Source of the DNA: Herbaspirillum sp.
GTDB taxonomy: Bacteria > Pseudomonadota > Gammaproteobacteria > Burkholderiales > Burkholderiaceae_D
Length of the DNA stretch: 64,000 bases
Direction of reading: 5' to 3'
Assembly (NCBI GenBank): GCA_028292625.1
Contig: JAQGLY010000017.1
Span: forward strand, 1-64,000
Part shown: positions 1-9,164 of the stretch, one piece after another
Numbering within the stretch: position 1 is the first letter of the stretch
Layout of the letters: every line of letters starts with the position of its first letter
The notes under the pieces: model-generated
The model's input: only the letters and a program-made list of their open reading frames with translations
The model's database searches: none
What the model was told of the DNA's origin: nothing
Program-made: the position numbers and the translations under genes

Positions 1-69
1 TGCGGATCATCGTTTTCGGCCTGATTCCATCGCATTTTCAGGCGGTTTTACCGCTCGGATAGCAAAACA

Positions 70-92
70 GGACGCCACGGCGTCCTTTTTTT
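70..92. terminator. Intrinsic terminator, possibly bidirectional
   Basis: A 6-7 bp GC-rich stem (GGACGC at 70-75, GCGTCC at 80-85) with a tiny loop is followed on the plus strand by seven T residues (86-92). On the minus strand the same stem is followed by TGTTTTGCT. It probably ends an unseen rightward gene upstream of the window and may also stop the leftward thiD-hemL transcript, which ends 36 bases away. Confidence 0.75.
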
Positions 93-127
93 ATGCCCGC
101 CGCGTACTTGTCGCGGCGCTTGCCGCA

Positions 128-1420
128 TCAGTCGGTAAGGCTGGCGAACGCGTCGCGCGCGGCGGCCAATGTCGCTTCAATGACCGCATCGCCATGCTGC
201 GCCGACACGAAACCGGCTTCGAAGGCGGACGGCGCCAGATAAATGCCGGCATCCAGCATCAGATGGAAGAACGTGTTGAAGCGCTCCTTATCGCATTTCA
301 TCATGGCGGCGAAATCGCCGGGGCGGCTATCGGCGAAATACAGGCCGAACATGCCGCCTACCGAAGCGGCGCAGAAAGCGACGCCCGCGCTTCGCGCCGC
401 CTGTGTCAGACCGCCGACCAGCTTTCCGGTCCGGCCGCCCAGCGCTTCGTAAAATCCCGGCGCCTGAATCAATTTCAGCGTGGTCAGGCCTGCCGCTACC
501 GCGACCGGGTTGCCGGACAGCGTACCGGCCTGATAAACCCCGCCCAGCGGCGCCATTTGCTGCATCAGATCCTTTCTTCCGCCGAAGGCCGCCACAGGCA
601 AGCCGCCGCCGATGACCTTGCCCAGCGCCGTGATGTCGGGCGCAATGCCGTACAAGGCTTGCGCTCCGCCCAGCGCGACGCGAAATCCCGACATCACTTC
701 GTCGAAAATCAGCACCGCGCCGTATTCGGTGCATAGCCGGCGCATGGTTTGCAGAAATTCCTTGGTTGCCGGCAGCAGATTCATATTGCCGGCGACCGGC
801 TCGACGATCACGCAGGCGATATCGCCGCCGGCCAGCCTGAATGTTTCTTCCAGCTGCTGCGGGTTGTTGTAATCGAGCACCAGCGTGTGCTTGGCGAAAT
901 CTTCCGGCACGCCGGCCGAGGTCGGATTGCCGAAGGTCAGCAAGCCGCTGCCGGCCTTGACCAGCAACGAATCGGCATGGCCGTGATAACAGCCTTCGAA
1001 TTTGATCACTTTGGTGCGTCCGGTCGCGCCGCGCGCCAGCCGCATCGCGCTCATCGCCGCTTCGGTGCCGCTGGAGACCAGCCGCACCTGTTCGATGGAC
1101 GGCACCAGTTTGCAGATTTCCTCGGCAATCAGGATTTCGCCTTCGGTCGGCGCGCCGAAGCTGAGGCCGCTGGCCGCAGCCTGTTGCACCGCGGCGACCA
1201 CATCCGGATGCGCATGGCCGACGATCGCCGTGCCCCAGGAGCCGATGTAATCGATATAGCGTTTGCCGTCGGCATCCCAGAAATACGGGCCCTCGGCGCG
1301 GGTGATGAAACGGGGCGTTCCGCCTACCGAGCGAAATGCGCGCACCGGAGAATTGACGCCTCCGGGCGTGGTTATCTGGGCGCGGGTAAAAAGAATATCG
1401 TTTTGGGATGAGGTGGGCAT
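128..1420 (-). CDS. hemL: Glutamate-1-semialdehyde 2,1-aminomutase
   Basis: A 430-aa PLP enzyme that converts glutamate-1-semialdehyde to 5-aminolevulinate, the last step of the C5 route to tetrapyrroles in the cytoplasm. The N-terminus has the family signature around [10 protein letters not shown]. The cofactor pocket shows SSGTEA (about 116-121), FDEVMSGFR (239-247) and the PLP lysine K268 in [11 protein letters not shown]. Length is normal for the family. The ATG at 1420 lies 15 bases after the thiD stop, so the two leftward genes are probably one transcript. This neighbourhood (hemL, a thiD-like gene, rubredoxin) is common in Burkholderiales. No defect is visible. Confidence 0.97.
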   Translation of the reverse strand: MPTSSQNDILFTRAQITTPGGVNSPVRAFRSVGGTPRFITRAEGPYFWDADGKRYIDYIGSWGTAIVGHAHPDVVAAVQQAAASGLSFGAPTEGEILIAEEICKLVPSIEQVRLVSSGTEAAMSAMRLARGATGRTKVIKFEGCYHGHADSLLVKAGSGLLTFGNPTSAGVPEDFAKHTLVLDYNNPQQLEETFRLAGGDIACVIVEPVAGNMNLLPATKEFLQTMRRLCTEYGAVLIFDEVMSGFRVALGGAQALYGIAPDITALGKVIGGGLPVAAFGGRKDLMQQMAPLGGVYQAGTLSGNPVAVAAGLTTLKLIQAPGFYEALGGRTGKLVGGLTQAARSAGVAFCAASVGGMFGLYFADSRPGDFAAMMKCDKERFNTFFHLMLDAGIYLAPSAFEAGFVSAQHGDAVIEATLAAARDAFASLTD

Positions 1421-1435
1421 ACGGCAGTCGGAAAG

Positions 1436-2314
1436 TTAGGTCTTGGGGTGATCGTCGGCAATGGGTTCGGCAGGCGCGCCGCCGTCCGTATCGGCCCCGT
1501 CGCGGGCCCAGAAGTAGCGGTCGGGAATCAGCCGCCCCATGCCCAGCCGCTGAGCGTTGCCGATGGCGGCCATCGTGAATTCCTGCGCTTCCGATATCGC
1601 TTCCGGCGCTTCAAGTCCGTTGGCCAGCATTGCCGTAATGGCGGCCGACAGCGTCGATCCGGCGCCGGCGAAGCCGCCCGAAATGCGCGGCCATGGATCC
1701 TGGCGGACCACGCCGCCGACGTCGAACAGCGTATTGGCGACCTGGTTGATTTCGCCCGGCGTGCCGGTGACGAACAGAAACTCCGCCCCCAGCTCGATGA
1801 TGTGCATCGCGTCCAGGGCCAGCGTGTCTTCATTGGCGTCGGTGACCGGCTCGCGCCAGGTTTCGGCCAGTCGCGACAGCTCGTCGGCCGACACCATCAG
1901 CACCGTGGTTTGCGGAATCAACAGTTCGCGGATGGCGATCAGAATATCTTCGCTATCCATTTCCTGGTTCGGCATCGCGGTAATGAACGGGTCCAGGATC
2001 AGCGGGATATCGGGATAGTCCGAGACGATTTCGGCAATCGCGGACACGCTTTCGATGCTGCCGACATGGCCGACCTTGAATGCCGATACCGGCATGTCTT
2101 CCAGCACCACGCGCGCCTGATCGGCGACCCAATCGACGTCGATGGGCTGGGAATCCTCGATGCGGGCGGTATCGCCGATCAGAATCGCGGTAATGACGGA
2201 CAAACCGTGGCAGCCCATTGCGGCAAAAGTCGCAAGGTCGGCCTGGATGCCCGTCGCGCCCACGGGATCGGCCGCGTTGAAGGTCAGAATAAGCGAAGAA
2301 GTTTGGTTTTGCAC
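1436..2314 (-). CDS. thiD: ThiD-like hydroxymethylpyrimidine/phosphomethylpyrimidine kinase, divergent
   Basis: A 292-aa ribokinase-fold protein of the ThiD family, whose classical members phosphorylate HMP and HMP-P for thiamine synthesis. Family marks include GIQADLATFAAMG near residues 22-34, the Asp-Pro pair in LILDPF and the C-terminal anion-hole helix. Several usual active-site residues differ. The N-terminal AG(S/T)DPSGGAG motif reads FNAADPVGATG. The KxGMLGS motif reads KVGHVGS, so the substrate-contacting Met is His. The GTGCT motif reads GAGST (217-221), so the usual Cys is Ser220. The C-terminal tail (about 275-292) is acidic and Pro-rich. Start is GTG at 2314. It is first in a probable thiD-hemL operon. 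The fold is secure; HMP kinase activity is less so. Confidence 0.85.
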   Translation of the reverse strand: MQNQTSSLILTFNAADPVGATGIQADLATFAAMGCHGLSVITAILIGDTARIEDSQPIDVDWVADQARVVLEDMPVSAFKVGHVGSIESVSAIAEIVSDYPDIPLILDPFITAMPNQEMDSEDILIAIRELLIPQTTVLMVSADELSRLAETWREPVTDANEDTLALDAMHIIELGAEFLFVTGTPGEINQVANTLFDVGGVVRQDPWPRISGGFAGAGSTLSAAITAMLANGLEAPEAISEAQEFTMAAIGNAQRLGMGRLIPDRYFWARDGADTDGGAPAEPIADDHPKT

Positions 2315-2374
2315 GTTGGGTAGATTAAGATATCCGGTTTAGCATTTTACTTGATTGAAAGAGGATAGACCGCC

Positions 2375-2581
2375 GTGAGCAATATTGAAAATGCGAATGA
2401 AAATTCGGCCGAAGAATTCAAAACCTGGATGTGTCTGATCTGTGGTTGGGTTTATGACGAGGCGGCCGGACTGCCGGAAGAGGGGATTGCCGCCGGCACG
2501 CGGTGGGACGATGTACCGATGAACTGGACGTGTCCGGAATGCGGCGCGCGCAAGGAAGATTTCGAAATGGTGGTTATTTAA
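2375..2581 (+). CDS. rubA: Rubredoxin
   Basis: A 68-aa mononuclear iron electron carrier. The two iron-binding knuckles are visible: MCLICGWVYDEAAG (C20-x2-C23) and WTCPECGARKEDFEMV (C53-x2-C56). The aromatic residues typical of the rubredoxin core are also present. A GTG start at 2375 follows the ribosome site GAGGATAG at 2361-2368. The first 14 residues are an Asn/Glu-rich extension before the rubredoxin fold. It is divergent from thiD, with 60 bases between them holding both promoters, and converges on sseA 29 bases downstream. The redox partner is not evident in the window; the nearby orphan Rieske oxygenase is a speculative one. Confidence 0.95.
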   Translation: MSNIENANENSAEEFKTWMCLICGWVYDEAAGLPEEGIAAGTRWDDVPMNWTCPECGARKEDFEMVVI

Positions 2582-2610
2582 GAAGAAAACGACGCACCGC
2601 CGCGATCGCC

Positions 2611-3492
2611 TCAAACTCCGGTCGCCACCGGCCTGGCGGCATCGGCGCACCATTCGCTCCACGATCCAGGATACAGCGCCGCGCCGGATAAACCGGCGAT
2701 TTCCAGCGCCAGCAGATTATGGCAGGCAGTGACGCCTGAACCGCATTGCATCACGTTTTGCTGCGGCGCATGTATCAATTGTTCCCATTCGGCGCGCAAT
2801 GTTGCTGCCGGCTTGAAACGGCCGTCCGCTTGCAGATTTTCCTTGAAGAAACGATTTTTGGCGCCGGGGATATGGCCGCCGACCGGGTCCAGCGTTTCGT
2901 TTTCACCACGGAAACGGTCCGGCGCGCGGGCGTCGACGATCAGGTTTTGGCGCGCGCCGGGCAACGGGTGCGTCACGATGTCCAGCAGCAATTCTTCCGC
3001 ACCGACGGTTTTCACCAAAGACGGGCGGTCGCCGATATGGCCCGGCGCGGGCGTTTTCTCGACGGCGGCGGTTAATGCATATCCTTCTTGTTGCCAGGCG
3101 GGAACGCCGCCGTCGAGCACCGCCGCCGCGGAATGGCCGACCCAGCGCAGCATCCACCACAGGCGCGCGGCGAACATGCCGCCATGGGCGTCGTAGGCCA
3201 CCACTTGCGTATCGTCGTTCACGCCCCAGCCGCGCAGTGTCGCCAGCCATGGGGCTTTCTCGGGCAAGGGATGCCTGCCCTTGAAGCGGCCGTCGGCGGC
3301 CGGCACATGGCTGGTCAGATCGCGATTCAGATCCGCAAACATCGCGCCGGGCAGATGAGCGGCTTTATAGGCTTCCGGGCCGGCGTCGGCCTGCATCAGG
3401 TCGTGACGGCAATCGATGACGACGGTGCGCGACGGCGAACGCTGCAGGAGTTCGGCTAGCTGCTGAGCGGAGATAAGGGTGGTGTACGACAT
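2611..3492 (-). CDS. sseA: Two-domain sulfurtransferase (3-mercaptopyruvate/thiosulfate type)
   Basis: A 293-aa protein with tandem rhodanese domains: an inactive N-terminal one (about 1-140) and a catalytic C-terminal one (about 160-285). The active-site loop reads CGSGVTA, the mercaptopyruvate sulfurtransferase form, rather than the CRxGx[R/T] loop of thiosulfate rhodaneses. The substrate is therefore more likely 3-mercaptopyruvate, with sulfur passed to cyanide or thiols. The domain 2 marker DARAPDRFRGENETLDPVGGHIPGA is typical of SseA (residues follow in order, split here only by the loop). It lies 53 bases downstream of the Rieske oxygenase gene on the same strand, so co-transcription is possible. 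Confidence 0.9.
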   Translation of the reverse strand: MSYTTLISAQQLAELLQRSPSRTVVIDCRHDLMQADAGPEAYKAAHLPGAMFADLNRDLTSHVPAADGRFKGRHPLPEKAPWLATLRGWGVNDDTQVVAYDAHGGMFAARLWWMLRWVGHSAAAVLDGGVPAWQQEGYALTAAVEKTPAPGHIGDRPSLVKTVGAEELLLDIVTHPLPGARQNLIVDARAPDRFRGENETLDPVGGHIPGAKNRFFKENLQADGRFKPAATLRAEWEQLIHAPQQNVMQCGSGVTACHNLLALEIAGLSGAALYPGSWSEWCADAARPVATGV

Positions 3493-3545
3493 TGTAAATC
3501 CCGGATTGGCGTTTGGCGATTGAGGAGGCGGCCGCTAGGCGCGCC

Positions 3546-4658
3546 CTAGACCTTGCGCGCCCGATACCACTCATGAAAATGCTGCATTCCGTCTTCCATC
3601 GGCGACTGATACGGCCCGACTTCATTGCTGCCGCGATCTATCAGAATGCGACGTCCGGCGTCCATGCGCAGCGCGATCTCGTCGTCTTCCACGCAGGTTT
3701 CCATATAGGCGGCGCGCTGCGCCTGCACGAACTCAGGCTCGAACAGTGCGATTTCTTCCGGGTAGTAGAACTCCACTATGTTGGTCGTTTTTTGCGGACC
3801 TTGCGGCCATAGCGTCGAAACGATCAGCACGTGCGGATACCATTCCACCATGATGTTCGGATACAAGGTCAGCCAGATCGCGCCGAAACGCGGCGGTTCG
3901 CCGTTGCGGAAACTGAGTACCTGCTCCTGCCACTTTCCATACACCGGAGTGCCGGATTTGGCCAGCCGATTGTTGACGCCGACGGTTTGCACGCTGTAGT
4001 CGCTGCCGAATTCCCAGGTCAGATCGTCGCAGCTGACAAAGCTGCCAAGACCGGGATGGAAGGGCTCGACATGGTAATCCTCCAGATAAACCTCGATAAA
4101 GGTTTTCCAGTTGTAATCGCATTCGTGCACTTCGGTGTGATCGTGCAGGTAGCCGGAAAAATCGAGGTCTTTGGCGACGCTTAGATTTTTCAGTCTTTCC
4201 GAAATGTTAGCGCCGCGGCTGTTTTGTTCAAACAGCAGGCCGTTCCAGCTTTGCAGCGGCGTCTTGGACAGATTCAGGCACGGCGTTTCGCCGAAATGCG
4301 GCGCGCCGATCAAATCGCCCTTCAGATCGTAAGTCCAGCGATGCAGCGGACAGACGATATTGCGCGCGTGGCCGCGCCCGTCCAGCATTTTGGCTTGACG
4401 ATGACGGCAGACATTGGACATCAGTTCGATGCCACCGGGCCCGTCCGCGTTGCGCACCAGCACCCGGCCTTCCTTTTCGGAAGCCAGGGCGGCATAGTCG
4501 CCCACATTCGGCGTCATGAGTTCATGGCCGACATAACGCGGGCCATGCTTGAAAAGTTGTTGGATTTCGCGCTGCAACAGCGCTTCGTCGAAATAGACGT
4601 CTACCGGAAGCTGCGCATTGGAACGCGCCAGCTTGGCAAAACTAGCAAGATCGGACAT
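3546..4658 (-). CDS. Rieske [2Fe-2S] ring-hydroxylating oxygenase, alpha subunit
   Basis: A 370-aa non-haem iron oxygenase alpha subunit. The Rieske cluster ligands are C84-x-H86 and C103-x2-H106. The mononuclear iron site follows in EVYLEDYHVEPFHPGL with H196 and H201, and probably an acidic residue near the C-terminus. I start it at the ATG at 4658, preceded by a G-rich stretch; the frame is open to a TTG at 4685 that lacks a ribosome site. No beta subunit, ferredoxin or reductase gene adjoins it, so it is an orphan. The substrate cannot be read from the sequence. Relatives act on aromatic acids, choline-type compounds or carnitine, and this one is annotated only to family. Confidence 0.88.
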   Translation of the reverse strand: MSDLASFAKLARSNAQLPVDVYFDEALLQREIQQLFKHGPRYVGHELMTPNVGDYAALASEKEGRVLVRNADGPGGIELMSNVCRHRQAKMLDGRGHARNIVCPLHRWTYDLKGDLIGAPHFGETPCLNLSKTPLQSWNGLLFEQNSRGANISERLKNLSVAKDLDFSGYLHDHTEVHECDYNWKTFIEVYLEDYHVEPFHPGLGSFVSCDDLTWEFGSDYSVQTVGVNNRLAKSGTPVYGKWQEQVLSFRNGEPPRFGAIWLTLYPNIMVEWYPHVLIVSTLWPQGPQKTTNIVEFYYPEEIALFEPEFVQAQRAAYMETCVEDDEIALRMDAGRRILIDRGSNEVGPYQSPMEDGMQHFHEWYRARKV

Positions 4659-4959
4659 CCCCACCCCCAAATTAATTTGCACCAACCTAAGAGAGAAAGA
4701 ATCCGCAAAAACCTATGTTCAAACTATTGTCGCAATAATAAGAAGAGGAAATTTGGGACAGAACTCGAAATTATGCCACTTTTTAAAGGGATGCGCACGG
4801 CTTACCTGGAAATTCGCCGCTCTCCCGCCGCTTTCTTCGCGCTTTCTCGCGGTATTTAAGGCCGATACCAGCGGGATTGTTTTAAAATAAACGACTTATA
4901 TTTTATTTGCCGTGCTTCACCGGCTATGTCACATACAGGACAGCAGATCCAAGAGCCCT
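4659..4959. promoter_or_regulatory. Divergent intergenic region between Rieske gene and xseB
   Basis: About 300 bases without a convincing gene, AT-rich compared with its flanks (notably 4700-4760 and 4875-4910). It must hold the leftward promoter of the Rieske-sseA pair and the rightward promoter of xseB-ispA-dxs. A run with TTGTTT (4877-4882) and TATATT (4897-4902) just before xseB looks promoter-like, but the spacing is short at 14 bases, so I do not assign it firmly. Frames crossing this region are shadows. Confidence 0.4.
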
Positions 4960-5217
4960 ATGCCAAAAATTTCCGTAGACACGGCGCAGCCGGCGTCCTT
5001 CGAGCAGGCCATGCAAGAACTGGAACAACTGGTCGCCCAGATGGAGGCCGGCGAGTTGCCGCTGGAGGCTTCGGTGGCCGCATACAAGCGCGGTTCGGAG
5101 CTGGTCCGGTTCTGCGGCATGCAGCTCGATAAAGTGGACAGCCAGGTCAAGTTGCTGGAAGGCGATATGCTGAAACCGTTTGAAGCCGATAACGCCGGCG
5201 GCGAGGATGGACAATGA
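4960..5217 (+). CDS. xseB: Exodeoxyribonuclease VII small subunit
   Basis: An 85-aa subunit of the nuclease that degrades single-stranded DNA from both ends. The family pattern SFEQAMQELEQLVAQMEAGE followed by LPLEASVAAYKRGSELVRFC is clear, forming two helices. I chose the ATG at 4960 because the family motif starts a few residues later and AAGAG precedes it; the frame is open further upstream to 4912 without homology. The stop overlaps the ispA start (ATGA, 5214-5217), so translation is coupled. The xseB-ispA-dxs order is widely conserved in proteobacteria. The large subunit xseA is not in the window. Confidence 0.95.
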   Translation: MPKISVDTAQPASFEQAMQELEQLVAQMEAGELPLEASVAAYKRGSELVRFCGMQLDKVDSQVKLLEGDMLKPFEADNAGGEDGQ

Positions 5218-6152
5218 GTGCGGCGTCGGCAGTCGGTTATGCGCCGGAAGCGGCGCATCCCCCGGTTGAATTCGCGGTATGGATGCAGCAGACCCAACGC
5301 GATGCCGAATCGGCGCTGGCGCGTTTCCTGAGTCCGGCCGCGCAAGCGCCGGAACGTTTGCACGAGGCCATGCGCTACGCGGCGCTGGGCGGCGGCAAGC
5401 GCGTGCGGCCGCTGCTGGTATGCGCGGCCGGCAGCGCGTTCGGCGCGCCGCGGGCTTTGCTGGAAAAGGTCGCCGCCGCGGTGGAAATGATCCATGTCTA
5501 TTCGCTGGTGCATGACGACATGCCATGCATGGACGACGATGCATTGCGTCGCGGCAAAGCGACCGTTCATGTCCAATACGATGAGGCCACGGCGTTGCTG
5601 GTCGGCGATGCCTTGCAGGCGCAGGCGTTTTTTCTGCTTTCCGAACCCGAGCCGGCGCTCGATCCCGCGCGGCAACTGGCGATGGTACGCTTGCTGGCGC
5701 AGGCCGCCGGTTCGCTCGGCATGTGCGGCGGCCAGGCGATCGATCTGGGCAGCGTCGGCCTGCAACTGACGCTGCCGCAGCTGGAGCGTATGCATCGGCT
5801 GAAAACCGGCGCTTTGCTGCGCGCGGCGGTATTGCTGGGCGCCTCCAGTGGGCGGCAGCCGACGCCGGAAGAACGCAGCGCGCTGGATGATTATGCGTCG
5901 GCCATCGGGCTCGCATTCCAGGTGGTCGACGATATCCTGGACGCCACCGCCGATTCCGCGACGCTGGGCAAAACCGCCGGCAAGGACGCAGTCGACGGCA
6001 AGCCGACCTATGTGTCCATTCTCGGCCTTGACGCATCCCGGCAACTGGCTCGCAAACTGCGCGACGACGCGCATCGCGCGCTGCTGCCCCTGGGCGAGGA
6101 CGCGCACAGGCTGCGCGAAATCGCCGATCTGATCGTGCAGCGCCAAGCCTGA
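5214..6152 (+). CDS. ispA: Farnesyl (short-chain polyprenyl) diphosphate synthase
   Basis: A 312-aa prenyl synthase that condenses IPP with DMAPP and GPP to give FPP, the precursor of undecaprenyl phosphate and of the ubiquinone side chain. The first Asp-rich motif (DDMPCMDDD, near residues 101-109) and the second (DDILD, near 242) are intact, as are the GGGKRVRPLL IPP-binding motif and the conserved LKTGALL segment. Length suits the family. It overlaps xseB by four bases and is followed by dxs after 65 bases, giving a three-gene unit for isoprenoid supply. Confidence 0.96.
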   Translation: MSAASAVGYAPEAAHPPVEFAVWMQQTQRDAESALARFLSPAAQAPERLHEAMRYAALGGGKRVRPLLVCAAGSAFGAPRALLEKVAAAVEMIHVYSLVHDDMPCMDDDALRRGKATVHVQYDEATALLVGDALQAQAFFLLSEPEPALDPARQLAMVRLLAQAAGSLGMCGGQAIDLGSVGLQLTLPQLERMHRLKTGALLRAAVLLGASSGRQPTPEERSALDDYASAIGLAFQVVDDILDATADSATLGKTAGKDAVDGKPTYVSILGLDASRQLARKLRDDAHRALLPLGEDAHRLREIADLIVQRQA

Positions 6153-6217
6153 GCGACCCTTGCAACCAGCCGACCAGCGCCACGACGCGTCGCAAACAAC
6201 CCCTTTAACGGCACAGC

Positions 6218-8089
6218 ATGCTCAAGACTATTAATTTCCCCGACGATTTACGGCAACTTTCCCGCGCGCAGTTGAAGCCGCTGGCCGACGAGTTGCGCGA
6301 ATTCGTGCTGGAGTCGGTCGCCAAGACCGGCGGCCACCTGTCGTCCAATCTGGGTACCGTCGAACTGACGATTGCCTTGCATTACGTATTCAACACCCCC
6401 GAAGACCGTATCGTCTGGGACGTGGGTCATCAGACCTACCCGCACAAGATACTGACCGGCCGCCGCGAACGCATGGGCAGCCTGCGTCAGCTGGACGGCA
6501 TCTCCGGTTTTCCGCGCCGCGCCGAGAGCGAGTACGACACGTTCGGCACCGCACACTCGTCGACCTCGATTTCAGCCGCGCTCGGCATGGCCCTGGCGGC
6601 CCGGGCCAAGGGCGACGACCGGCATGCGATTGCGGTGATCGGCGACGGCGCGATGACCGCCGGCATGGCGTTCGAAGCGCTGAACAATGCCGGCGTCCAC
6701 GAAGACATCAAGCTGCTGGTGATCCTGAACGACAACGACATGTCGATTTCGCCGCCGGTGGGCGCGCTCAACCGTTATCTGGCGCGGCTGATGTCCGGCC
6801 AGTTCTATGCCAAGGCCAAGCATGTCGGCAAGACGGTATTGCCCGGTCCGGTGCGCGAGCTGGCGAAACGGCTGGAAGAGCACGCCAAGGGCATGATCGT
6901 GCCGGCGACCATGTTCGAGGAATTCGGCTTCAACTACATCGGACCGATCGACGGCCACGATCTCGACTCGCTGATTCCGACGCTGCAGAACCTGAAGAAT
7001 CTGAAGGGGCCGCAATTCCTGCACGTCGTGACCAAGAAAGGCCAGGGTTACAAGCTGGCCGAAGCCGATCCGGTGCTGTATCACGGTCCCGGCAAGTTCG
7101 ATCCGGCCGAAGGTATCAAACCGGCCGCCGCCGGCAAAACCACCTACACGCAGGTGTTCGGCGAATGGCTGTGCGACATGGCCGCGCAAAACGACAAGCT
7201 GGTCGGCATCACGCCGGCCATGCGTGAAGGCTCCGGCATGGTCGAGTTCGAGCGGCGCTTTCCGGATCGCTACTATGATGTCGGCATTGCCGAACAGCAT
7301 GCGGTGACCTTCGCCGCCGGCCTGGCCTGCGAGGGCATGAAGCCGGTGGTGGCGATTTATTCGACCTTTTTGCAGCGCGGTTACGATCAACTGATCCACG
7401 ACGTGGCGTTGCAGAACCTGGATGTCACCTTTGCGCTGGATCGCGCCGGGCTGGTCGGCGCCGACGGCGCCACGCATGCCGGCAATTACGATATGGCCTA
7501 CCTGCGCTGCATCCCCAACATGGTGGTGATGGCGGCATCCGATGAAAACGAGTGCCGCCGCATGCTGTCGACGGCATTCCATTACAACGGCCCGGCCACT
7601 GTGCGGTATCCGCGCGGCGCCGGCATCGGCGTCAAAGTGCAGTCGGACTTGACGCCGATCGCGCTCGGCACCGGCGAAATCCGGCGCCCGGGGGACAAAA
7701 TCGCGATCCTGGCGTTCGGCAGCATGGTGGCGCCGGCGCTGGCCGCGGGCGAAAAATTGGGAGCCACGGTCGCCAATATGCGTTTCGTCAAGCCGCTGGA
7801 CCTTGCTTTATTGAAACAATTGGCCGCCGAACATGATGCCTTGGTGACCGTGGAAGAGGGCGCGATCATGGGGGGCGCCGGTTCCGCGGTGGCCGAAGCG
7901 CTGGCCGCCGAAGGTATTGTCAAACCGCTATTGATTTTGGGTTTGCCGGACCAATTTATCGACCATGGCGACGCGCCGCGACTGCTGTCCGCGTGTGGGC
8001 TGGATGGCGACGGCATCGCCGCTTCGTTATTGCAGCGCTTCGGCGCCGACGTCCTGCGGCCGGTGGCCAGTCAAGCAAAAGTCGGCTAG
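6218..8089 (+). CDS. dxs: 1-deoxy-D-xylulose-5-phosphate synthase
   Basis: A 623-aa thiamine diphosphate enzyme for the first step of the MEP pathway: pyruvate plus glyceraldehyde 3-phosphate to DXP. The N-terminal ThDP domain carries [18 protein letters not shown] and the downstream NDNDMSIS Mg/ThDP motif. The central pyrimidine domain has [17 protein letters not shown] with the catalytic Glu, and the C-terminal transketolase domain follows. Length is normal. It supplies IPP and DMAPP to the adjacent ispA, and its own cofactor links it loosely to the thiD-like gene upstream. Confidence 0.97.
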   Translation: MLKTINFPDDLRQLSRAQLKPLADELREFVLESVAKTGGHLSSNLGTVELTIALHYVFNTPEDRIVWDVGHQTYPHKILTGRRERMGSLRQLDGISGFPRRAESEYDTFGTAHSSTSISAALGMALAARAKGDDRHAIAVIGDGAMTAGMAFEALNNAGVHEDIKLLVILNDNDMSISPPVGALNRYLARLMSGQFYAKAKHVGKTVLPGPVRELAKRLEEHAKGMIVPATMFEEFGFNYIGPIDGHDLDSLIPTLQNLKNLKGPQFLHVVTKKGQGYKLAEADPVLYHGPGKFDPAEGIKPAAAGKTTYTQVFGEWLCDMAAQNDKLVGITPAMREGSGMVEFERRFPDRYYDVGIAEQHAVTFAAGLACEGMKPVVAIYSTFLQRGYDQLIHDVALQNLDVTFALDRAGLVGADGATHAGNYDMAYLRCIPNMVVMAASDENECRRMLSTAFHYNGPATVRYPRGAGIGVKVQSDLTPIALGTGEIRRPGDKIAILAFGSMVAPALAAGEKLGATVANMRFVKPLDLALLKQLAAEHDALVTVEEGAIMGGAGSAVAEALAAEGIVKPLLILGLPDQFIDHGDAPRLLSACGLDGDGIAASLLQRFGADVLRPVASQAKVG

Positions 8090-8120
8090 TTGCGGCATGA
8101 TTAGGAAGTGACAGAAAAAA

Positions 8121-8210
8121 GCGGCCTTAAAAACACGTTTTTTAACGCGGCCGCTGTAGATTCAAGGGAATTCCCTGCATTAATTTAACCGGAACCGAGC
8201 GCTCCGGTTC
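8121..8210 (+). promoter_or_regulatory. Structured leader between dxs and folE2
   Basis: The 151-base gap holds three inverted repeats. The first is a nested hairpin with GCGGCC (8121-8126) pairing GGCCGC (8149-8154) around TTAAAAA/TTTTTTAA. The second is the perfect palindrome AGGGAATTCCCT (8165-8176). The third is GAACCG (8192-8197) pairing CGGTTC (8205-8210). The first may act as a terminator of the dxs transcript, although its U-run lies inside the stem. The last sits about 30 bases before the folE2 start. No known riboswitch class is recognised, and I see no convincing Zur box. Confidence 0.35.
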
Positions 8211-8240
8211 GCCCAATGGCGACTCTCTGAAGGATAGGTA

Positions 8241-9044
8241 ATGAATACACGCGATATGAACCTGATCAATATGCCTGACGTGCAGGAGACGCCGGATACC
8301 CGCCATCTGGTGATCCAGCGTGTCGGCGTCAAAGGCGTGCGCTATCCGTTGACAGTCAAAACCGGCGACGGCGTGCAGTCGACCGTGGGCGCATGGAATA
8401 TGTACGTGCATCTGCCCGAAGACAAGAAGGGCACGCACATGTCGCGCTTCATTGCGCTGCTCGAAGGCCTGGAAGGGCCGCTGGACGTGGCGCATTTCAG
8501 CGATTTGATGCGCAAAATGCTGAAGCTGCTGGACGCGCAGGCCGGCCGCATAGAAGTCAATTTCCCGTATTTCATCAATAAAACCGCTCCGGTATCGGGT
8601 GTGCAGAGCCTGATGGATTATGAAGTCGGTTTCATCGGCGAAATCAAGAACGGTGAGCTGGAGGTGTCGTTGAAAGTACTGGTGCCGGTGACCAGCCTGT
8701 GCCCTTGCTCGAAGAAGATCTCGGCTTACGGCGCGCATAACCAGCGTTCGCATATCACGGTGACGGCTTTGTTGAACGGGGAATTGTCGGCCGATGCGCT
8801 GATCGCCAGGATCGAAGCGCAGGCGTCTTGCGAGTTATACGGTCTGCTGAAGCGGCCGGACGAAAAATACGTGACGGAACGCGCATACGACAATCCGAAA
8901 TTCGTCGAAGATCTGGTGCGCGACGTGGCGGTGATGCTCAACAACGAAGCATCCGTGCTGGCGTTCACCCTGGAAGCGGAGAATTTCGAATCGATCCACA
9001 ATCATTCCGCATATGCGATGATCGAAGGCGATAAGCGCAAATAG
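8241..9044 (+). CDS. folE2: GTP cyclohydrolase I, FolE2 type
   Basis: A 267-aa T-fold enzyme that opens GTP to 7,8-dihydroneopterin triphosphate, the first step of folate synthesis. The type IB signature [21 protein letters not shown] is present (shown in two parts: C154-P-C156, then H166), with metal- and substrate-contacting Cys and His. FolE2 enzymes work with metals other than zinc, and many carry them alongside FolE1; no folE1 is in this window. The ATG at 8241 follows GAAGGATAGG, a good ribosome site. It is probably monocistronic, with a clear terminator just downstream. Confidence 0.96.
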   Translation: MNTRDMNLINMPDVQETPDTRHLVIQRVGVKGVRYPLTVKTGDGVQSTVGAWNMYVHLPEDKKGTHMSRFIALLEGLEGPLDVAHFSDLMRKMLKLLDAQAGRIEVNFPYFINKTAPVSGVQSLMDYEVGFIGEIKNGELEVSLKVLVPVTSLCPCSKKISAYGAHNQRSHITVTALLNGELSADALIARIEAQASCELYGLLKRPDEKYVTERAYDNPKFVEDLVRDVAVMLNNEASVLAFTLEAENFESIHNHSAYAMIEGDKRK

Positions 9045-9101
9045 AATGCGAAGGCGGAAATAAAGGCGGCATCGCGGCAGAAATTATTTGTCGGGCATGT
9101 C

Positions 9102-9137
9102 AAAGGACTCGAAGCTGTTGAATCGAGTCCTTTTTTT
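9102..9137 (+). terminator. Intrinsic terminator after folE2
   Basis: A near-perfect 10-11 bp stem (AAAGGACTCGA at 9102-9112, TCGAGTCCTTT at 9123-9133) with a 10-base loop runs into seven T residues (9131-9137). It lies between the converging folE2 and adenosyltransferase genes. The A-run on its left side means it could serve both strands. Confidence 0.9.
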
Positions 9138-9164
9138 ACGTCCCAATTTATTGTCTGTTCGAAA

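Noticed and set aside
749..1411. Long plus-strand frames inside hemL and other GC-rich genes
   Set aside because: They are antisense shadows; the Arg/Gln/His-rich composition follows from the GC-rich coding strand.
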